This document shows, one piece after another, positions 5,368 through 7,214 of a stretch of DNA of 7,214 nt. The notes below the pieces were generated by a model, which did no database searches, was not told the origin of the DNA, and saw only the letters and a program-made list of their open reading frames with translations. This DNA comes from an uncultured Eubacterium sp. (lineage in GTDB: Bacteria > Bacillota_A > Clostridia > Lachnospirales > Lachnospiraceae): assembly GCA_948759685.1 (NCBI GenBank), contig CAQBGY010000156.1, positions 1 to 7,214 on the forward strand. Direction: 5' to 3'. Numbering within the stretch: the stretch's first letter is position 1; the number at the start of each line of letters is the position of its first letter. Both the position numbers and the translations under genes were made by a program.

Positions 5368-7214
5368 TCAAATTCTAAACCCTTTTAAAAATTTACTAAA
5401 TCGGACACATCCATCATCGATATAAAAACCAATCTGAAAATCATAATCTTCTTCCTCGTACTCAGCTATGAAATAACCCCACCCTAAATCATATTGCTTA
5501 TAATTTGTTCCATAATACTCTATTGCTTTTTCTATTGAATCTCCTTCCACTAACATATCCTTAGCCATTTCATCACATTTCGTGCTTTCAATAACTGCAA
5601 GCTGTCCTTGGTCATTAAAAATTAAATCCCAAGTATATTCATTTGCATGATATATCAAAAAATTTCCTTCATCTGTATGTCCGACTGTATAATCAATTTC
5701 ATATTGATTCAAAAATTGCTTTAACATTTCCTCCGTCCATAACAACTCTACATCCTTTAATGATACAGAAAGTGGTACATATTCCTGCAAAATTATCTTT
5801 AGAAACGTATCTGATGCAGTCACTTCCTGTTCCTCCACCAAATCATCGATTCCGCCAATCAGATGTGTGTTCCCAATACCTTCCCCGCAGCCATAAAAGT
5901 CCCCATCTTCTGTCAGAGCAATCAGATTATCATTAGCACGAATTTTAGCCGTGCTGTTAAACCCTACAACCCCCATCCATGCACACTTCACATTTTCCAA
6001 CACTTTTTGAGGTGTCTGTAACTGATCAGAGTATTTTCCTACGCCGCACTGGCCTAAGCGATTATCTCCCCATGTCCATAAGTTATCTTTCTTATCAATA
6101 ACGGCATATGTATTTAAAAACGATGTTACATACTTGGCATTTTCCATTACCATGTGTGGCTTCTGGTATGTATTATTTCCAAAAGGAACATACTCTCTAT
6201 TTCCCAACTCGTAAACCTCACCTTTTTCTGTCAATAAAATAATGGAAGAATAACCACATCTTGCATAAACCACATTTTCCATCAAAAGTATCGGTTCTGT
6301 AATAACGTTCATATAGGTACTGTTTAAATCATTCATAGATGTTTCACATAATATGCCTGCCGGATTTCCTCCCAATCCGTAAAGATTGTTATCCTCAGTA
6401 ATGTAAATCATAAAATATTCACCGGAAAAATCAACATGCTTTACATTTTCTGCAAGTAAAACAGGTTCTTTAATTGTGGTCAGGTCTTCCCGTAGTTCTC
6501 CTAATTGACCATATTCACTATGTCCAGTTCCCCAAAGCACCCCCTGGTTATCAATCCAAAAATGGTTTCCAGCACGAATTGTATCTGTCACATAACAATC
6601 AGCAATCTGAAAATTCTCTATCGTTTTGATATCCTCCAAATTTTCAGCATAAATTATATTTTGAGTCTGTGTAACATTCTCAGATAATTCGCCTTCTTCT
6701 GAGAATAAATGTTCTGCTGATTCAACTTCGCTTTCCACAAAATAATTGTCAGCTGATATATCACTGCTTTCTGTTTCCGAATCAATTGCTTGTTCTTGTC
6801 GTGAAATATTACTTATACCTTGATCTTTTTCATCAGTTGTAAGTTTAATAAACGTTATCAATGTAGCAAAACACAAAACAATTATTAAAATCAAAAATCC
6901 TCTTTTTTTCCTCTTGCTAAAAATACTTTTCATTCTTTTTTCCATCCCCCTCTTTGCCCCAATTGAAGATATACCATATACCATTCTTTGACTTGACTCT
7001 AAAATTCGTAGTAACGTTTCTGCATAGTTATTCTTATCATTTTTTCCTAAGCTGGATAGAACTCTATAATCACAAGCCAGTTCACAATCCTCTTGCATAT
7101 CGAAATAAGCAATCCATACGAAAGGATTAAACCATTGAACAACAATGCAGATGGTACCAATTAATAACCAAAGATTATCCTTTGTCTTATAATGCTCAAA
7201 TTCATGCAATAATA
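5368..7214 (-). CDS. M56 (BlaR1-like) membrane metallopeptidase fused to RCC1-like repeats, 5' end outside window
   Basis: The frame is open to the right edge; the TTG at 7207-7209 is an internal leucine of LLHEFEH, not the start, so the N-terminal membrane segments are missing. Numbering from that codon, HEFEH (2-6) is the HEXXH zinc site and E43 in DCELACD the likely third ligand. NLWLLIGTICIVVQWFNPFVW (about 12-32) is the membrane-associated segment and NYAETLLRIL (61-70) is also typical of M56. A further membrane helix (about 104-122) leads outward through an acidic serine-rich linker (125-190). Residues about 205-455 hold five degenerate RCC1-like repeats (GVLWGTGHSEYGQLG, NLYGLGGNPAG, NLWTWGDNRLGQCG, DFYGCGEGIG), then a C-terminal domain of unknown type (about 480-613). 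By analogy with BlaR1, the outer domain would sense a signal and the peptidase would cleave a cytoplasmic target such as a BlaI-type repressor. That repressor is not visible here. Confidence 0.88.
   Translation of the reverse strand, partial: LLHEFEHYKTKDNLWLLIGTICIVVQWFNPFVWIAYFDMQEDCELACDYRVLSSLGKNDKNNYAETLLRILESSQRMVYGISSIGAKRGMEKRMKSIFSKRKKRGFLILIIVLCFATLITFIKLTTDEKDQGISNISRQEQAIDSETESSDISADNYFVESEVESAEHLFSEEGELSENVTQTQNIIYAENLEDIKTIENFQIADCYVTDTIRAGNHFWIDNQGVLWGTGHSEYGQLGELREDLTTIKEPVLLAENVKHVDFSGEYFMIYITEDNNLYGLGGNPAGILCETSMNDLNSTYMNVITEPILLMENVVYARCGYSSIILLTEKGEVYELGNREYVPFGNNTYQKPHMVMENAKYVTSFLNTYAVIDKKDNLWTWGDNRLGQCGVGKYSDQLQTPQKVLENVKCAWMGVVGFNSTAKIRANDNLIALTEDGDFYGCGEGIGNTHLIGGIDDLVEEQEVTASDTFLKIILQEYVPLSVSLKDVELLWTEEMLKQFLNQYEIDYTVGHTDEGNFLIYHANEYTWDLIFNDQGQLAVIESTKCDEMAKDMLVEGDSIEKAIEYYGTNYKQYDLGWGYFIAEYEEEDYDFQIGFYIDDGCVRFSKFLKGFRI

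Noticed and set aside
7107..7124. AATCCATACGAAAGG shared with the left end of the window (about 4-18)
   Set aside because: In both places it is inside coding sequence read in different frames (NPFVWI and LSYGF), with no similarity around it; taken as coincidence.

Overview
The window looks like a chromosomal segment of a low-GC Gram-positive bacterium of the Clostridia, most likely a Lachnospiraceae relative. This is inferred from the AT-rich sequence, strong purine-rich Shine-Dalgarno sites, and the kinds of protein present: a DUF4367-type anti-sigma-like protein beside an ECF-like sigma factor, a YARHG lipoprotein, and an M56 (BlaR1-like) peptidase with a large extracellular region. No RNA genes, CRISPR arrays or complete insertion sequences were seen.

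Left part (1-1451, minus strand): a tightly packed regulatory operon of an XRE-type helix-turn-helix protein (GTG start), a short sigma-70 family factor, and a membrane protein of the anti-sigma/DUF4367 kind. The sigma start codon directly follows the XRE stop, and the third gene overlaps the sigma gene. The third gene is split by a +1 frameshift at a run of seven A (coding strand) and also runs off the left edge.

Middle (1452-4011): a divergent control region with one plausible promoter for each direction. A 7+5+7 inverted repeat sits on the predicted start point of the XRE operon, and a related half-site sits in the promoter of the rightward gene. That gene encodes a 739-residue cell-wall lysin: five peptidoglycan-binding repeats, a lysozyme-like domain and a C-terminal CHAP domain, with no signal peptide. 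A hairpin terminator follows it. A simple reading is that the XRE/sigma module controls both itself and the lysin, but the sequence alone does not prove it.

Right-middle (4012-4213): a 164-bp element with 24-bp near-perfect terminal inverted repeats ending in TA. It folds symmetrically around its centre and resembles a MITE. A 19-codon ORF with a good ribosome binding site starts outside it and ends inside it.

Right part (4227-7214, minus strand): an M56 metallopeptidase (5' end outside the window) fused through a membrane segment to RCC1-like repeats, followed by a lipoprotein with a YARHG domain. A weak terminator and a separate promoter lie between them, so they are neighbours that may act together in envelope sensing but need not be one transcript.
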